From Priapulus caudatus (Eukaryota; Priapulida; Priapulimorpha; Priapulimorphida; Priapulidae), in the NCBI RefSeq assembly GCF_000485595.1, contig NW_014578565.1, forward strand, positions 12,501 to 59,336: 46,836 nt of DNA, given 5' to 3'. This document shows positions 30,009 to 42,517 of the stretch, one piece after another. The notes under the pieces were generated by a model. That model saw only the letters and a program-made list of their open reading frames with translations, ran no database searches and had not been told where the DNA came from. Numbering within the stretch: the first letter of the stretch is position 1; each line of letters starts with the position of its first letter. The translations under genes and the position numbers were made by a program.

Positions 30009-32745
30009 TGTTTTAAGATACGACGAAGGGTGTATGAAAGCTGCATTCTCATTGGCTACTGAAACTAGAGTTGGGCTAGATACTCCAATCAGGGCTCGCG
30101 ATCCATTTCAACATTGACAACTCTATGGAGCGCTATTTCAACATAATACACAGACTTTTGGTGCACGATTTCAACCACTTTTATGAGGCGCGATCATGCA
30201 CGCACCAGGGCACAATTTCGGGTGCGCGGTGGAGCGCAGGCACGATCGCGCCCCTTAAAAATGAAAGCCTGCTGAATGTCACTGACTGTGCGCGTTTTGA
30301 GGTCCTAGCAAAGCGAGCACTATGGTTACTCATCCAGCTAGGTAGGGGGGGGGAGGCTCCGAGGGGATGGCCCCCGGAAAATTTTGGAAAAAATAGTATA
30401 ATTTGGTGCATTCTAAGTTATATTTCGATTTTAGTTCAATAAAGTGTGGTTAATTGATGGAAGAACAATGATTTTCGTCAGCTAGGCGGTGTTTTGCACA
30501 AATTTCTATGTGTCAGCTAGATACTCTAACAATGATATTATATATTTTTATTCGGGTAGTGTGGGACGTCATTCATGCAGCCTACCTTATAATTATCTAC
30601 GACATTGTCGACTTCTTATGAACTTAATTTCTTGCAGAAGTCCCAGGGATTAGATTCATCACAGGGGCATGGCCTGCTGGCATAAACTCAAAACGGCCTA
30701 GGCATGTGGTGTTGTTTTTGTGCGATTTATCAAGCCGATTAACAGGCGTCAGCGTAGCGTGCGCATAGGGTCCGGAATTAGGTGCGATTCACTAAGCTTC
30801 TACGCTGACGGCCACTGTGTATAACTCCATGAAAGCTAAATGGTTGGTGTAGCTTCACTGAGGCAGAGAAAGACGAACATTCATATCTTAGATCGTTTAA
30901 GGCTATAGGATTGAAATAAGCACTCGTTTTGACATCCTGCTAATCTTGGGCATGTATATGTATGTGAGGGGGGTAAAGAATCGGTAACACGTATATAAAT
31001 CACAAATATAGTCTGGGTGGGCGGGGGGGTGCTCATAATGGTAGTGTTTGTAGCGATGGTGGCAAAGGTTTGAGTGGTAGTTGAGTGTCTCTTAGTCTTA
31101 GTAACAGCAGCCTGAACACAGAAAGTGCGTTGCTTTCCCTAAACGACTCTAGGTCTCTGACCTCCTCACCATGATTTCTTTCTGGAATATCTTGCATGAC
31201 CTCATTGCTGTTCAACACGAACTTGTTCAAATTAAACCCTCCTTTGCTTAAAGTTTTTATTACGAGAATTTTGTTCAGAAACGCCCAATCTAAAAAAACA
31301 CTAAGATTTTATGCAGTTATAGAATAGAAAATTGGATATGAACACATTGTAACACAAAGAAAATAACATCAAGTCGCGAGATTTGTTAGATGTGTCAACC
31401 TGCAATTTGTCGGTGCAAACGAGATTGTGCAAGAAACGTGTAAGTCTATGAATGATAGCTGGTGCTAGTAGCACTACTAACTGGCCCAAGATTACAAGAA
31501 AAGGCTCGCTGGTAATCGAACTTGCATGTTTTGGTGAATACGAAGGTTCTAATACATTTTATTGTACTCTAGACAGTTGCTGTTGCTCAAGCAATAACAG
31601 TAGGTAATTAAACAGTCATACAAGTGGGGAAAATACTAGATAATTCTTGTAAATATGGCTTTAAAACCGTTAGTGTTTCACTGGTGACGATTCTTGCTTC
31701 ATTCAGTATAGATATAGACTTTGAACAGATAATCATAGACATAAAAAGATCTTAACACTGTATCCTCTACTAAAGGGCGCACATGTTGTTGATATTGAGC
31801 TGTCCATCTAAGTACATACATGGGTGGAGCTGGTGGTGCACCATATACCTCCAAAGAGATGTGATGTCATTCTGTAGTGGGTGAGCTAAACTTGTTTATT
31901 GTACCATAAAAATCTGAGTGCGTCTCGATCGTCGGGTGGAATCTATGTGGTGAAACACGTGGCTTTAAGACCAAGGATTACGCTGATTTAACAAGAAAAC
32001 TAATTTAAACGTGTTTTGTCCCAACCATATGGTTGCTCTCCACCTCACGATTTTATCCTTGAAGTGATTCACATGAGATCACGTGACAGCACAGCAAAAC
32101 CCCCCAGAATGGATCCATCGACGTTTATATCTACCGTGGAGATAACACACTTTTTAACTGGAATTTGCATTGATATTCATACATGTTATGATCGGACAAT
32201 TTGGAAAGGAGTTTCATGAGGATATTTTTGTAAGTTATGAAACTCCACAATTCCATTACGGTGCATGCACGATAACAACCCTGTCTCTGATAAGACTTCA
32301 GGAAGGTTCTGCAATTTGTGAATTGGTGTGAAGTCAGTGTGTAAAATTAACAAGTTAATCCTATTTAATCCCCACTATTTGTCTCTAATATAAAACACCT
32401 GCCACTTCTGCACGAAATAAAGTTCATCAAAGATCAACAAAAGGCATAGTTTATTAGCGAGGTTGTGGGATGTAAGGCACTACCCATTTGTCATGTATAT
32501 CTTCCTCATATTTCTAAGGAATCAGAAAATTAATTGAAATATATGGTTTTATGATTCATGGGCATAATTTTGCTGTTGTTATTCGGAGCCCCGATTGAAT
32601 TGTAAGCGTGTTTTCTATCAGGATATGCATAATAATCACCTGGGCTTAGTATCATAAATCCATGTTGTTGTCTAAGCAATTATAGAATTGATTCATTTGT
32701 CTGTATTTATTCTAGGTTGTTTCTGATCATGTTTGACTTATATTA
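30009..32745. other. Non-coding, with repeat-like GC patches
   Basis: About 2.7 kb without a recognised gene. Near 30190-30260 a CG-rich patch (GCGCGATCATGCACGCACC, GGCACGATCGCGCCCCTTAA) resembles 36985-37035. Near 30345-30385 a G-run followed by GGCCCCCGGAAAATTTT resembles 36140-36170. These look like pieces of dispersed transposons. The rest is AT-rich. Confidence 0.4.
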
Positions 32746-33141
32746 GCTGCGTTCACACGTATACACGGCCTCGCTGGTTCCATACTTAGTTGGTGCTGAG
32801 TTCGGCTGAAATGCGTTCACATGAGATACACGAGCTTCGAGGCTTAGCTAGCTAGGTATAATATGGACTGGTACCCGGTCGACAGTTCCACACGCTACAC
32901 TAACGTCGTGCAGCGAATGGGTACCAGTCTAGGTATGCGCGCTACAGTTTTGCAATTCGAATGCGTTCACACGACAGACAATACGCGGCCAGCGTGGTGC
33001 CGAATATACGCGGCTTACTTGGCGCGGAATGTGATTCCGCGCTAAGTAAGCCGCGTATTTAAGTACGGTACTGAATAAGCCGCGTATATTTTAGCGTGTG
33101 AACGCTCAAGTACGGAACTGAAATTCTCGTGTGAACACAGC
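32746..33141. mobile_element. MITE with GCTGCGTTCACACG ends
   Basis: The left end GCTGCGTTCACACG (32746-32759) and right end CGTGTGAACACAGC (33128-33141) form a terminal inverted repeat with one mismatch. The flanks allow a TA or an ATT target-site duplication, so Tc1/mariner-like and Harbinger-like origins both remain possible. GCGTTCACA words recur inside (near 32813, 32961 and, inverted, 33100). A strong internal hairpin has arms 33006-33030 and 33034-33058 (25 bases, one mismatch, GTG loop). It lies about 150 bases upstream of the SLC35E2-like ATG. Confidence 0.75.
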
Positions 33142-33291
33142 TATTGCACCCAGTGATGTTGGCGACATGACGTGATTGTGATTTAGGTGCAAAGTCGGCA
33201 GACACCAAAGCAGCGGGAGTTTCATTGTAATGCTCAGGATAAATATCTATGTACCTTGTGAAGAAGCAACCTCATAGGAGTATTGAAACGA

Positions 33292-33595
33292 ATGATCGAA
33301 ATCGAAAAAAGAATGCCGCTTGACATGTACAATAAAGGTTTGGCGTCTGCGTCAGATATGCATGTAAGAGGTGAATCGCATCCACCTCCATTGATTAATA
33401 AATCAGTAAGTGATGGCAGCTTGCATCGGACTAGTGACACGTCGAAAGGTGACATATTGCCGGATCATGCCAAATCGGGTCTGTGCAATGCAAAAGCCAT
33501 GATCTTCCTGGTACTGTGGTATCTCTTCAGTTTCTGCAACCTATTTATGAACAAGTTCACGATAGATACCTTGAAGGGAGATGCCACATTGTTAG
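33292..33595 (+). CDS. SLC35E2: SLC35E2-like transporter, first coding exon
   Basis: From ATG at 33292 (the frame is open from 33262, after a stop) through 101 codons plus one base to a GTAATT donor at 33596. A hydrophilic leader of about 68 residues is followed by a membrane segment, AMIFLVLWYLFSFCNLFMNK, matching the start of the triose-phosphate/nucleotide-sugar translocator fold in SLC35E2 (LWFFFSFC-LFLNK type). The phase fits exon 2: the last G joins GT to make Gly. SLC35E2 is a multi-pass carrier, probably in the secretory pathway, whose substrate is not established. A nearer acceptor upstream is possible, so the true start could differ. Confidence 0.8.
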
Positions 33596-33767
33596 GTAAT
33601 TTTGAAATAAATGTTTATTTGGAGAAACCCAAGTATGATAATAGTTACGCACCGATTTTCAAATGTATGTTTGTTGCAACAGTTAATACGTCTAAAGGTT
33701 GATATTGTTTAAGATATTTTCTGGAAATAATGGCCCTCCCCCCCATCAAACGTGTCGTGGTTTTCAG

Positions 33768-33903
33768 GTGTAGTGCAGATGTGCACATGTATATCAGGTG
33801 GCTTTGTACAATTGCACTTTCCCTGTGGAATGTACACACTATCGGAGAGGGAGGAACGGCCACCAAGCTTTCTCAGGAACATGCTCATTCTGGGAACAAT
33901 GAG
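33768..33903 (+). CDS. SLC35E2: SLC35E2-like transporter, exon 2
   Basis: Acceptor TTTTCAG before 33768 and donor GTATGC after 33903; 136 bases, phases 1 to 2, joining in frame to both neighbours. It encodes GVVQM, then a diverged membrane segment and ERPPSFLRNMLILGTMR, matching the family segment GAVQM...PPNFLMTMLFVGLMR. The middle part is less conserved than the other exons (Cys-rich CTCISGGFVQLHFPCGMY), but the borders and ends are clear. Confidence 0.78.
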
Positions 33904-34281
33904 GTATGCCTAAAGATTTGGGTTGAATTCAAAACGGCAGGGCAGGAACACTTGTAATTTGAAGAGAATCTTTCTCTCATGTGTGTTACATTTGTTTATA
34001 ACAGCAGAATCACGCTTGTAACAGGGTGGTGATGTTTTTGAGAAAAGTGTGATGATATTTCTAATAGGTCGGAGACATTTATTAATATGACATTGAGGTT
34101 TGTAATAGAGGTTGCTGTTCCTAACAAAGTAATGCCATTTGTAACATGCCGACGACGATTAGAACACAGTATTTGTGTTTAACAGGAAAGTGACGTTAGT
34201 AGTGTGGTATAAATCTTCACGGCATGGCAGTAAGGCTCGCCACACGTTGGGTATTGCTCTGCCGTGCACTGCCATCGTTGA

Positions 34282-35361
<1,080 letters not shown>

Positions 35362-35415
35362 CACTCAGAACGTTTTTTCGAAGATGCTAAGGAGTGACAA
35401 GCGATATCAGTATTC
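35362..35415 (+). CDS. SLC35E2: SLC35E2-like transporter, exon 4 (short)
   Basis: A 54-base exon between acceptor TGACTACAG and donor GTAAGT. Joined to the two bases left by exon 3 it encodes CTQNVFSKMLRSDKRYQYS, matching the family segment C-QNVFSKKLLSGDKYRFS. Phase 2 at both ends fits. The following exon should start APELQFYTS-like; I could not find it in the remaining 11 kb, so the gene leaves the window, or its 3' half is lost or too diverged to see. If it continues, its next intron would contain the hAT element at 38317-42517. Confidence 0.85.
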
Positions 35416-35479
35416 GTAAGTGCTTCCAATATGTGGTACTTATAGATAGAAATTATATTACACTGCAGGGGTAGAAATT

Positions 35480-36050
35480 AACTTTTAAACAATGGAAGTC
35501 CGTTGGACTCCCCTCCCCTCAAAAAGAGGGAGTCTATAGCAAAATGAGGGAGTCCGCAGACTGAAGTTCAAAATTAAACATATTAACAATAACGCATGTG
35601 CTTATTTTGAAGATTCATGCAGTTGCACATCTGCCAAATTTTCTTTGGGCATTTGCTAAAAAAATACGGTAATTCCGCAAGGCCGTGTTCAGGAACGAAC
35701 TAGTTAGTATGACTGAGAGGGTCTATGTCCCCCGGGGTACTGCCGGAGCGTTGCAACCCTGGTACTATCTAATATGCCGGACCGTACCTCGCCTACTCCT
35801 CTAACGAGTCTAGGGAGTCGCCTATGCCTACTCCCTAACCCTAACCCTAACTCTAATCCTAACTCTAACCATATATCATATAGTGACCAGGGTATGTTCC
35901 GGTATACCGGACCGTACCCAGGGTACGTTCCAGCAGTACCCTGGGGGACATAGACCCTATGAACATTAGTATGGCAGAATTTTCAGGGAGTCACACGGAC
36001 TCCTGCATATGTCAAATCAGGGAGTTCGACAGTAAATCCAGTCCTTGTAT
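35480..36050. repeat. Interspersed repeat with GGAGTC...GACTCC words, split by a MITE
   Basis: A diverged inverted counterpart of 17447-17695. It carries several GAGGGAGTC/GGACTCCC words. The insertion at 35712-35965 splits it. It lies in the intron after exon 4 of the SLC35E2-like gene. No coding frame. Confidence 0.65.
35712..35965. mobile_element. 254-base MITE with telomere-like core and 8-base TSD TTAGTATG
   Basis: Subterminal inverted repeats AGGGTCTATGTCCCCC and its complement lie 6-7 bases inside the ends. 35704-35711 and 35966-35973 are both TTAGTATG, while the related empty site (17479-17486) has one copy. The core (about 35835-35872) is CCCTAACCCTAACTCTAATC-type repeat, and the words CCGGACCGTACC occur in both halves. 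The 8-base duplication suggests hAT. No coding capacity. Confidence 0.75.
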
Positions 36051-37272
36051 TTTGAAAAAGGCAGGCGAGTGAAAAATCACACACCTTGGCTTGCCGAGGT
36101 GTGTGATTTGCATCCGAGTGCCCGCAGGTCACGAGGCAAACTAGGGGGGTTCGGGGGCATGCCCCCCGGAAATCTAGACTTCATGAAATGCCATTTCCAG
36201 CATTTTGGGATAAAAATTAGCTCTGCATTTGTACTCTTAATTTGGACATTTTTTAGGTGATTTTTTTTTCATCTAACATATTATCAGTTCTTGAACATAT
36301 TGATGGATAACTTGAATCACACATTTAGCATGTTTAGTCAAAAAGTAACAACACTCAATTTTTCAAAGCAGACTATTAAAACTTTAAAAGTATTTGCAAC
36401 ATCATTCAGTCACTTGTTTGCATTTTTGTCAATTTGAGGTATTTCAGTTTCATTTCAAGAAAACATACATGTTTTGCAATAAAACTTCACTAAAAACCTT
36501 AATCAGGCTTTTTAATTTTCATTGTCAGCTGCATCTTCATCACCAGTCTCGATCTGCTGTAGCAATTGAATACAGTAACAGTCATATTCATCATGTATGG
36601 CTCGCGTATGATAGGCCGGACGGTTTTGGTTTTGGTTTTGGGTGGGTTCGGGTGCAAAGCAGTCAACGCAGGCAGTAGGCTTTGTGAGTTACGACGGTCG
36701 TGTTGTGTGTATACGGTTCAGTGTGTAACGGAAGAATACCAGAGTCAACGATACGTCAAGCTCTCGTTGGTGATAAATAAATGATGAGCGGATGAATTGA
36801 TGTTAAAGACTGCTGTTGGTATTTAAGCGTTACAACTGTCGTTATAAACATGTGAACCGACTTCCGGCAATGTCCGTGATGTTTACAACCGTTTGCGTTT
36901 ATCTTCGAGTTTATAAGTTGAATTAATGAAAAACAAAACGCGAAGAGAGGTGTGCGTTTTGATAATGCTTAGGTGCGCGTTTTTTCGCACTTCTCCTGAT
37001 CAATCGAGGCGCGCGAGCGCGATCGCGCACCTTAAAACACAAGGACTGTAAATCAGGGAGTATTTGACTCTTTAATTTTGCACCCTGCACTGCGTATATA
37101 TTTGCTGCAAGCACGTCTGATGCAACTGGGTCGCAAAATGGGATTGTTATTACTTGATGCCGTATGTGAAGTCCAGCCAGATCATTCATGCATCGAGTTT
37201 AATACGGCTAGTTGTTGCGAATACGTATATTATTACGCAGTCACGTACGTGTTACAAGCCTTGCAACATTAT
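36051..37272. other. Non-coding, with small hairpins and transposon-like patches
   Basis: A hairpin at about 36077-36110 has arms ATCACACACCT and AGGTGTGTGAT. 36140-36170 (G-run, GGGGGCATGCCCCCCGG) resembles 30345-30385, and 36985-37035 (GCGCGAGCGCGATCGCGC) resembles 30190-30260. TGGTTTTGGTTTTGGGTGGG occurs near 36625. No gene is recognised. Confidence 0.4.
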
Positions 37273-37339
37273 ATCAGGAGTCTATCAATAGACCTCCTAC
37301 CTCCTGCCTAGACCTCCTGCCTATTGATAGACTCCTGAT
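37273..37339. repeat. Hairpin with 19-base perfect arms
   Basis: 37273-37291 and 37321-37339 (ATCAGGAGTCTATCAATAG and its complement) pair perfectly around a 29-base loop made of CCTCCTRCC-like repeats. Confidence 0.8.
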
Positions 37340-37405
37340 TATATCCCACGAAAATTATACATGTAACACTTTATCATACAATCATTACATTAACATCATA
37401 TAAAT

Positions 37406-37715
37406 CAATAGCGATGATCCTGTCGCTTGTGCTAGCACTGAAATAATAGCCGTGTACATCTCACAAGCCTCGCACAAGTATATCTCGCAATTTACAATCA
37501 CGATAACATAACAGTCGCAAACAGGCACATGACTATAGAACGCAATAGCGATGGTCCTGTCGCGTGTGCTAGCACTGAAATAATAGCCATGTACATCTCA
37601 CAAGCCTTGCACAAGTATATCTCGCAATTTACAATCACGATAACATAACGGTCGCAAACAGGCACATGACTATAGAACGCAATGGCGATGGTCCTGTCGC
37701 GTGTGTTGCTACTGG
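37406..37715. repeat. Tandem repeat, period 137 bases, about 2.3 copies
   Basis: CAATAGCGATGATCCTGTCG starts at 37406, returns at 37543 and again (CAATGGCGATGG) at 37680, where the third copy breaks off after about 35 bases. The two full units differ at only a few positions. Confidence 0.9.
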
Positions 37716-38316
37716 AGCAACTGTCACCTCATGCCGCTGGTCCCGCATGTGCCGCAATACGAAAGACCAAACTCCACGACAGATGGCCCTCTCGCTCTGG
37801 CTCAATTCACCACTGCCACAGGTAGATTTCCATGAGAATTTCTAACGCTTTTTTACCACAAGTTTTACAGCGGCCAGGTTACTCGTATCCTATGTAATAA
37901 GATTTGTACTAATAAAAGTTGCAAAGATATTAAAAATCCGACCATTATTTCATGAAAAATTTGATGAAATAGTGATAAGAAATAGTGTGCGGGTTGTGTG
38001 CCCAATTACCTCTTTCAAATCACTCGCAAAATGGCCGCCTCCGGCGGCCATATTCGCTCGTTACGCTGATGAGACTACGATGATTTCTCTAAATCCCGGC
38101 CCGATTCATAGTAATCTTTTAGTAAAATATTGACTTAAGACAATAATACAAGAATCCTGTTACTAACATGACATTTTCTGTCTCGGTATATTAATTTCTA
38201 TATAAAACACTTTGTACACACCTTCTAATCCATTGTTTTTCTTTTCAAATTAAGGCTAATATAATATACGGAACCCGCTTAATACGATTATTTTTCTTTG
38301 GCCCGTCAGTTTCGTA
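37716..38316. other. Non-coding, with one short perfect hairpin
   Basis: ATGGCCGCC-TCC-GGCGGCCAT near 38032-38052 is a perfect 9-base stem. From 38207 to 38313 a sequence resembles 42642-42751 in the same orientation (CTATATAAAA..., CGCTTAATACGATTATT, GCCCGTCAGTTT). No gene. Confidence 0.5.
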
Positions 38317-38850
38317 CTTATAGGCGGATCCAGGAATGCCTGAAGGGGGGGTCACAAGTCATTATATTTCTGTTGTAGTGGCTCGGAAAGCGAGTAAGAC
38401 CCCCGAGGAAATTTTGTAAATAGAAGGCTTCTGAGGATAATTCTAGTGCATACATAAGGGTTATTTTTGCAGGATTTAATCACTTTATATCAAGACGTTT
38501 TCAAAATATATACTCTGTATGGACACTAGGCCTATACATCTTTTGAATATATTGTAAGCAAGTTGGAAGTTTTACTGAAACCAAGAAAAACTTATGCTTT
38601 AAATGTGAAAGTAGACCATATTTGTAGAACTAGCTGGTGCCCAAACAAACCAGGACTGTGCCAGAAAAATTAATACCATTAAACATTATATGTGCACATC
38701 ATTCACACTTTCACTCCAAAACAAAAGATATTCAAATTGTTATGAATGGTGTTTTATTACATACATCACGTTTACAGGTTTATAACTGACGGGGGAAGCC
38801 GGGCAAGGCTTAATTCAGTGACACAAAACACACAAGGTGTATGTAAAAAG

Positions 38851-40026
38851 TCATTCAAGAAGATTTATTAGTTGCATACGGCGTGGGTGTTTTGTGGCGA
38901 ACTTATCCGTAACCAATTTCAAGTCTATCTGCGTTTCGTAGTGAATCGTCATTAGTGCCAAGCCACTTAACCGTTCTTGTCCGATGTTTGTTCGTAAGTA
39001 GGTTTCGAGTCTGCGAAGAGAACTGAAACTGCGCTCGCATTCGCAGCTGGTGACAGCAAATGTGCACAACAATTTCACCAGCACATACAGATTTGGAAAG
39101 AAAGCCTTGTCGATGACCTTCATTGTGGCTGCAGCGCTTTCTGGTGGCTGTTCACTTTTGACATCACTCCATCTGTTTATCCAAATGTGAATCTCGGCGT
39201 TCAGGTTCTCTGGATTCGGAAGGTCATTCTTGAAACGAGAGGCAAACTTATGGATTGATGTCTCCGAGTCCTGGCGAATTGATGCTTTGATCATACTCGG
39301 TACGATGGATATTCCTTCAATACATGCGATCTGTTCCTCGCCAAACCTGTCGTGTAGAGCTGCAATGATCTCATCCAGTATCGGTATTGTCAAGTTCCGT
39401 TTGTAATGTTCTTGTGGACTTTCTGCATGAATGTTTGGTCTGTGCTTTTGGCGATTCACAACACGTGGTACACATGGATCAACGTTGACGGACTTGGCCA
39501 GGTCGATTATTTTGATGAACAGATCTTTGTGAAAATCATCCACTTTGGCGCGTGACTCTTCAAGTGCCTTGATTACTTCTTGAACTTCACGCATGGCATT
39601 CACAATATCTAATGTGTTTGACTGTAGACTTATGCTGATTGGGTGAAGGTAAGACAATACATCTCGTGTAGCAACAAGTGCTCCAACAAATTCAAACTTG
39701 GTGATTGCAGAGAGAAGGCATTTGGCTTCAGTGACTGAATTTCCAACCCAGTCTGCTGGATGTGTTGAGATGTCCTCCAGTGAATTGGCTGCAGCTTTAA
39801 ATAGATCTACACAGACATTCAGAGCATCATGCCGCTGCACCCATCGTGTTTTACACAAAGATTTCAATTTGTTGATGCGGGACTTATTATCTCCAGAAAC
39901 TTCATCAATCCAAGTTTCCAAGTTGTGCTGTCGCTTTGGAGACAAATTGTAAAAGCTCACAATTTTGTCTGCAGTAGACATCATGTTTCGCACCGCTGGC
40001 AATGACAGAGCTTTGACAACAGCCAA
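38851..40026 (-). pseudogene. hAT transposase, C-terminal part, one base out of frame
   Basis: 391 codons on the minus strand, directly following the N-terminal part in another frame. KTRWVQRHDAL (about residues 59-69) is the conserved Trp block. Residues about 285-365 are the hAT C-terminal dimerisation domain, with CECERSFSSLRRLETYLR, which carries the third acidic catalytic residue (E331), and GLALMTIH. Apart from the one-base shift at its beginning, no stop or missing motif is seen, so the element was active recently or the extra A is a sequencing error. The combined length of about 830 residues is normal for ZMYM1-like transposases. Confidence 0.85.
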
Positions 40027-40027
40027 G

Positions 40028-41300
40028 TTAAGTTTTAAGGGAGGAACAGTGTGTGTATATTGCTTTGTCGTTGTGCGATTTTATTCGAGCTGCTGTTCCT
40101 CGCATAGATCCGCTCATGTTTGCCGCGCCGTCGTAGGTCTGACCTCTACAATCAGCGAGAGCAATGTCCCATTTCTGCAATTTGTCCATGATACGGTTAG
40201 CTATGTATTCACCACTCGTGGATTCACAGACGAGAAAACCCATTAATTCCGTTCGAATGTCATTGTTGGCATCCACAAATCTTAGAACCAATGACAACTG
40301 TTCGTGATTTGCCTTATCAGTGGTCTCGTCGGCTGATATAGAGTAGAATTTCGCCTTTCGAACATCAGCCAAAATTGTATCCCTCACATATTGACCACAC
40401 AAGTCGATCAATTCATTTTGAGTTGTCTTGGATCTATATGTTGTTCTTCTGTCTGCTGTTTTGAAGTGATCAGCAAGGACTTGGTCGCCAGCATCAATTC
40501 GAAATTCCAACAGCTTTTGGAAATTTCCAGGATTCTTCGATTGATCAGCAATATGAGAGCTATCGTCACGGTGTCCACGTAGAGGTATATTTTGCTTTCC
40601 ACACAAGATCACAGTTTTGATGATTGGCTGTAACTTACGTCGGTTTTCTCTGATTCTTGCTTCAATACCCTTGTCTATCTGCTGAGTAATAGGCTCCTGT
40701 GTACCTTTCATCACTCGAACAAAAGCCTCCGCTGCTTGCATAGCAGCCAGATGGTAGCCTTTTCCTTTCCCTTCCTTGCCGACAAAATGTTCTCCCAATA
40801 CACGAGACGACTTGTGATAGTTCGTGCAATAAGCTCTAGTGACCAAGATGCTGTCGATGTTCATGGCGAAAAGGGAGCAATATATGCACAGCCCGCCTTT
40901 TAATGAAGGTGAATAGACTAATCCTTTATACCTGTGGAGCCAAGAGTGCTGAAACGACCTAGATCGACCATGCTCTTTGTGGGTTGGAAATTCGAAAAGA
41001 CTATCCGGATTCCAGTGGTTAGTTAGTAGCTGGAATTTGTCTTCGTCAGACAGATCACTTCTGTTGTTTAGTGATGCTCCAATATCTCTTGCAGGTGACT
41101 TCGGTGGCCTGTTAACTTTGCTTGGTTCTGCAGATGGATTGTCATGATCCGGGGTAACATTATCTGATATCGGGTCGGGATTTTTTAGATCAGACGAGGA
41201 CCCTGGGTCACAGGCATGGGACTCGCCGGGTAAAACAGTTGGTCCAGTCTCTGTGACTGATGCTGATGCTTGATTTGGCTGCAATTGTGACTTTGGCACA
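40028..41300 (-). CDS. hAT transposase, exon 2, N-terminal part (TTF zinc finger and DUF4371)
   Basis: The minus-strand frame starts at the splice acceptor and ends at a TAA at 40030-40028. Counting from 41299, residues about 1-85 are a polar leader. Residues 88-195 form a TTF-type zinc finger (FQHSWLHRY, LVYSPSLKGGLCIYC). Residues about 205-405 match DUF4371, with LRGHRDD, the first catalytic Asp in ADETTD (D324) and YDGAANMSG (D390). Both Asp residues of the RNase-H-like core are present. The frame ends in HCSSLKT where family members continue LNL; a four-A run near 40030 against an expected three-A run explains the shift. The encoded enzyme would cut and rejoin element DNA in the nucleus. 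Confidence 0.85.
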
Positions 41301-42000
41301 CTGCAAAATATACAACAGTTCCGAGTGCCATATGCTAAGAAAATATGACCTTACTCTAGTACACTACATTAAATATTAGATCTATTATAACTTATGCGCC
41401 TTTAGAAGACCAGATTCCGACTCACAAAACGTCTGCTAATTTTATTTTATTTTATAATAGGCCAATTTAAATGCAGCCCGAGCCAGCGAACCTCGGATCC
41501 TGGTAGTCCCCCGCTGACCTCCCTCCGCTCCCTGTCGGACTCTCCCTACACCCATCCAGACCATCCTCATTGCCAGCCACGGCCATCTGCGGTCCTATAT
41601 ATTTATTAGGACTTGGCAAGGGTAAATCACTATCTATGTGTACAATATGTACATGTACATTACACATGTACTGCAAATTTATCACAATAAAATCCCCTGT
41701 CACGAAGTTGTCAACATGTCATGTATGATCATGATGGTGCCAGCCCAACTTCACACACAAATACATGTACACATAAGCCTAATTCACGTAACACGAACGG
41801 CAAACGGGTAGCGCGAGTGATTCCCCTAAAAATTATTTTTTGTCATTCCGTTTCTGGGTCACGTTGGTAAGCCGTCTTTAGCTCTCTAATACTAATAGAG
41901 ATAGGATAATCAGTGAATAGGATAGGATCAGTGAAACACATACGTACAGTGATAGTATAGAGTAAATTTTAGAATCTAGAATTCTAGATGTTTTCCTTAC
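41301..42000 (-). other. Intron of the hAT transposase gene
   Basis: 700 bases with donor GTAAGG and acceptor TTTTGCAG on the minus strand, containing many stops in the relevant frame. Confidence 0.65.
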
Positions 42001-42059
42001 CTTTTGAAAAATGTGCTGATGTCTGCTGATGAGCCTGATAACTTAATCCTTTTAGACAT
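42001..42059 (-). CDS. hAT transposase, exon 1
   Basis: On the minus strand an ATG at 42059 opens MSKRIKLSGSSADISTFFK and ends in a GTAAGG donor at 42000. The length (59 bases, phase 2) fits the acceptor TTTTGCAG before 41300, so the split codon becomes Ser. Short Lys-rich starts followed by a ...FF(K/S) motif are usual in this transposase group (ZMYM1-like). The start and the intron are read from the sequence; no transcript evidence is available here. Confidence 0.7.
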
Positions 42060-42517
42060 ATTGAGTTTGTAAATCTTTGTACACGAGTCAGAACGGTACG
42101 CGACCAAAGTATCACTAGGGCAGTGTAGGCACGCTAGTCTGCTGTCTAGCCTTCAAACATGCTGAGGTATACAGAATCACTGTGAGACTCAAGTTGCTTG
42201 GCAACCTATTAGTAGCGCGCGTTATTTGTCATGAGTTATTGTTTATCCAATCCGGAAAGGGGGAGTGTCTGATATCAATGAAATGTTATCATTGTTCAAA
42301 TGTTATCATTGTTCATAATCAATGTTATCATACATGTGTAGCCCTAATAAGCTAATTGTTTTTATTTAGTTCACATCAACAAACTATGTACATGCACAAC
42401 AACCACATAATATATTATATTCGATATCGGGGGGGGGGTCACAGTTAGCGGTGACCCCCCCCTCCGGGCAAAAGGGGGTCACATGACCCCCATGACCCCC
42501 CCTTGGATCCGCCACTG

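Larger units (their letters stand above)
38317..42517 (-). mobile_element. hAT transposon with CAGTGGCGGATCC ends
   Basis: About 4.2 kb. The right end, read inward, is CAGTGGCGGATCCAAGGGGG; the left end has TAGGCGGATCCAGG, so the outermost bases of the left end have changed. GGGGGGGTCAC repeats lie just inside both ends (about 38344-38356, and several at 42430-42490, some inverted), as expected for transposase-binding sites. It encodes the transposase described separately. No 8-base target-site duplication could be matched, probably because the left end is damaged. Confidence 0.75.

Noticed and set aside
38317-42517. The hAT transposase here as the driver of all MITEs in the window
   Set aside because: Its ends (CAGTGGCGGATCC) share at most seven bases with the CAGTGGCT MITE and differ from the TAGTG-TGTC and TAGCTCTAG families.
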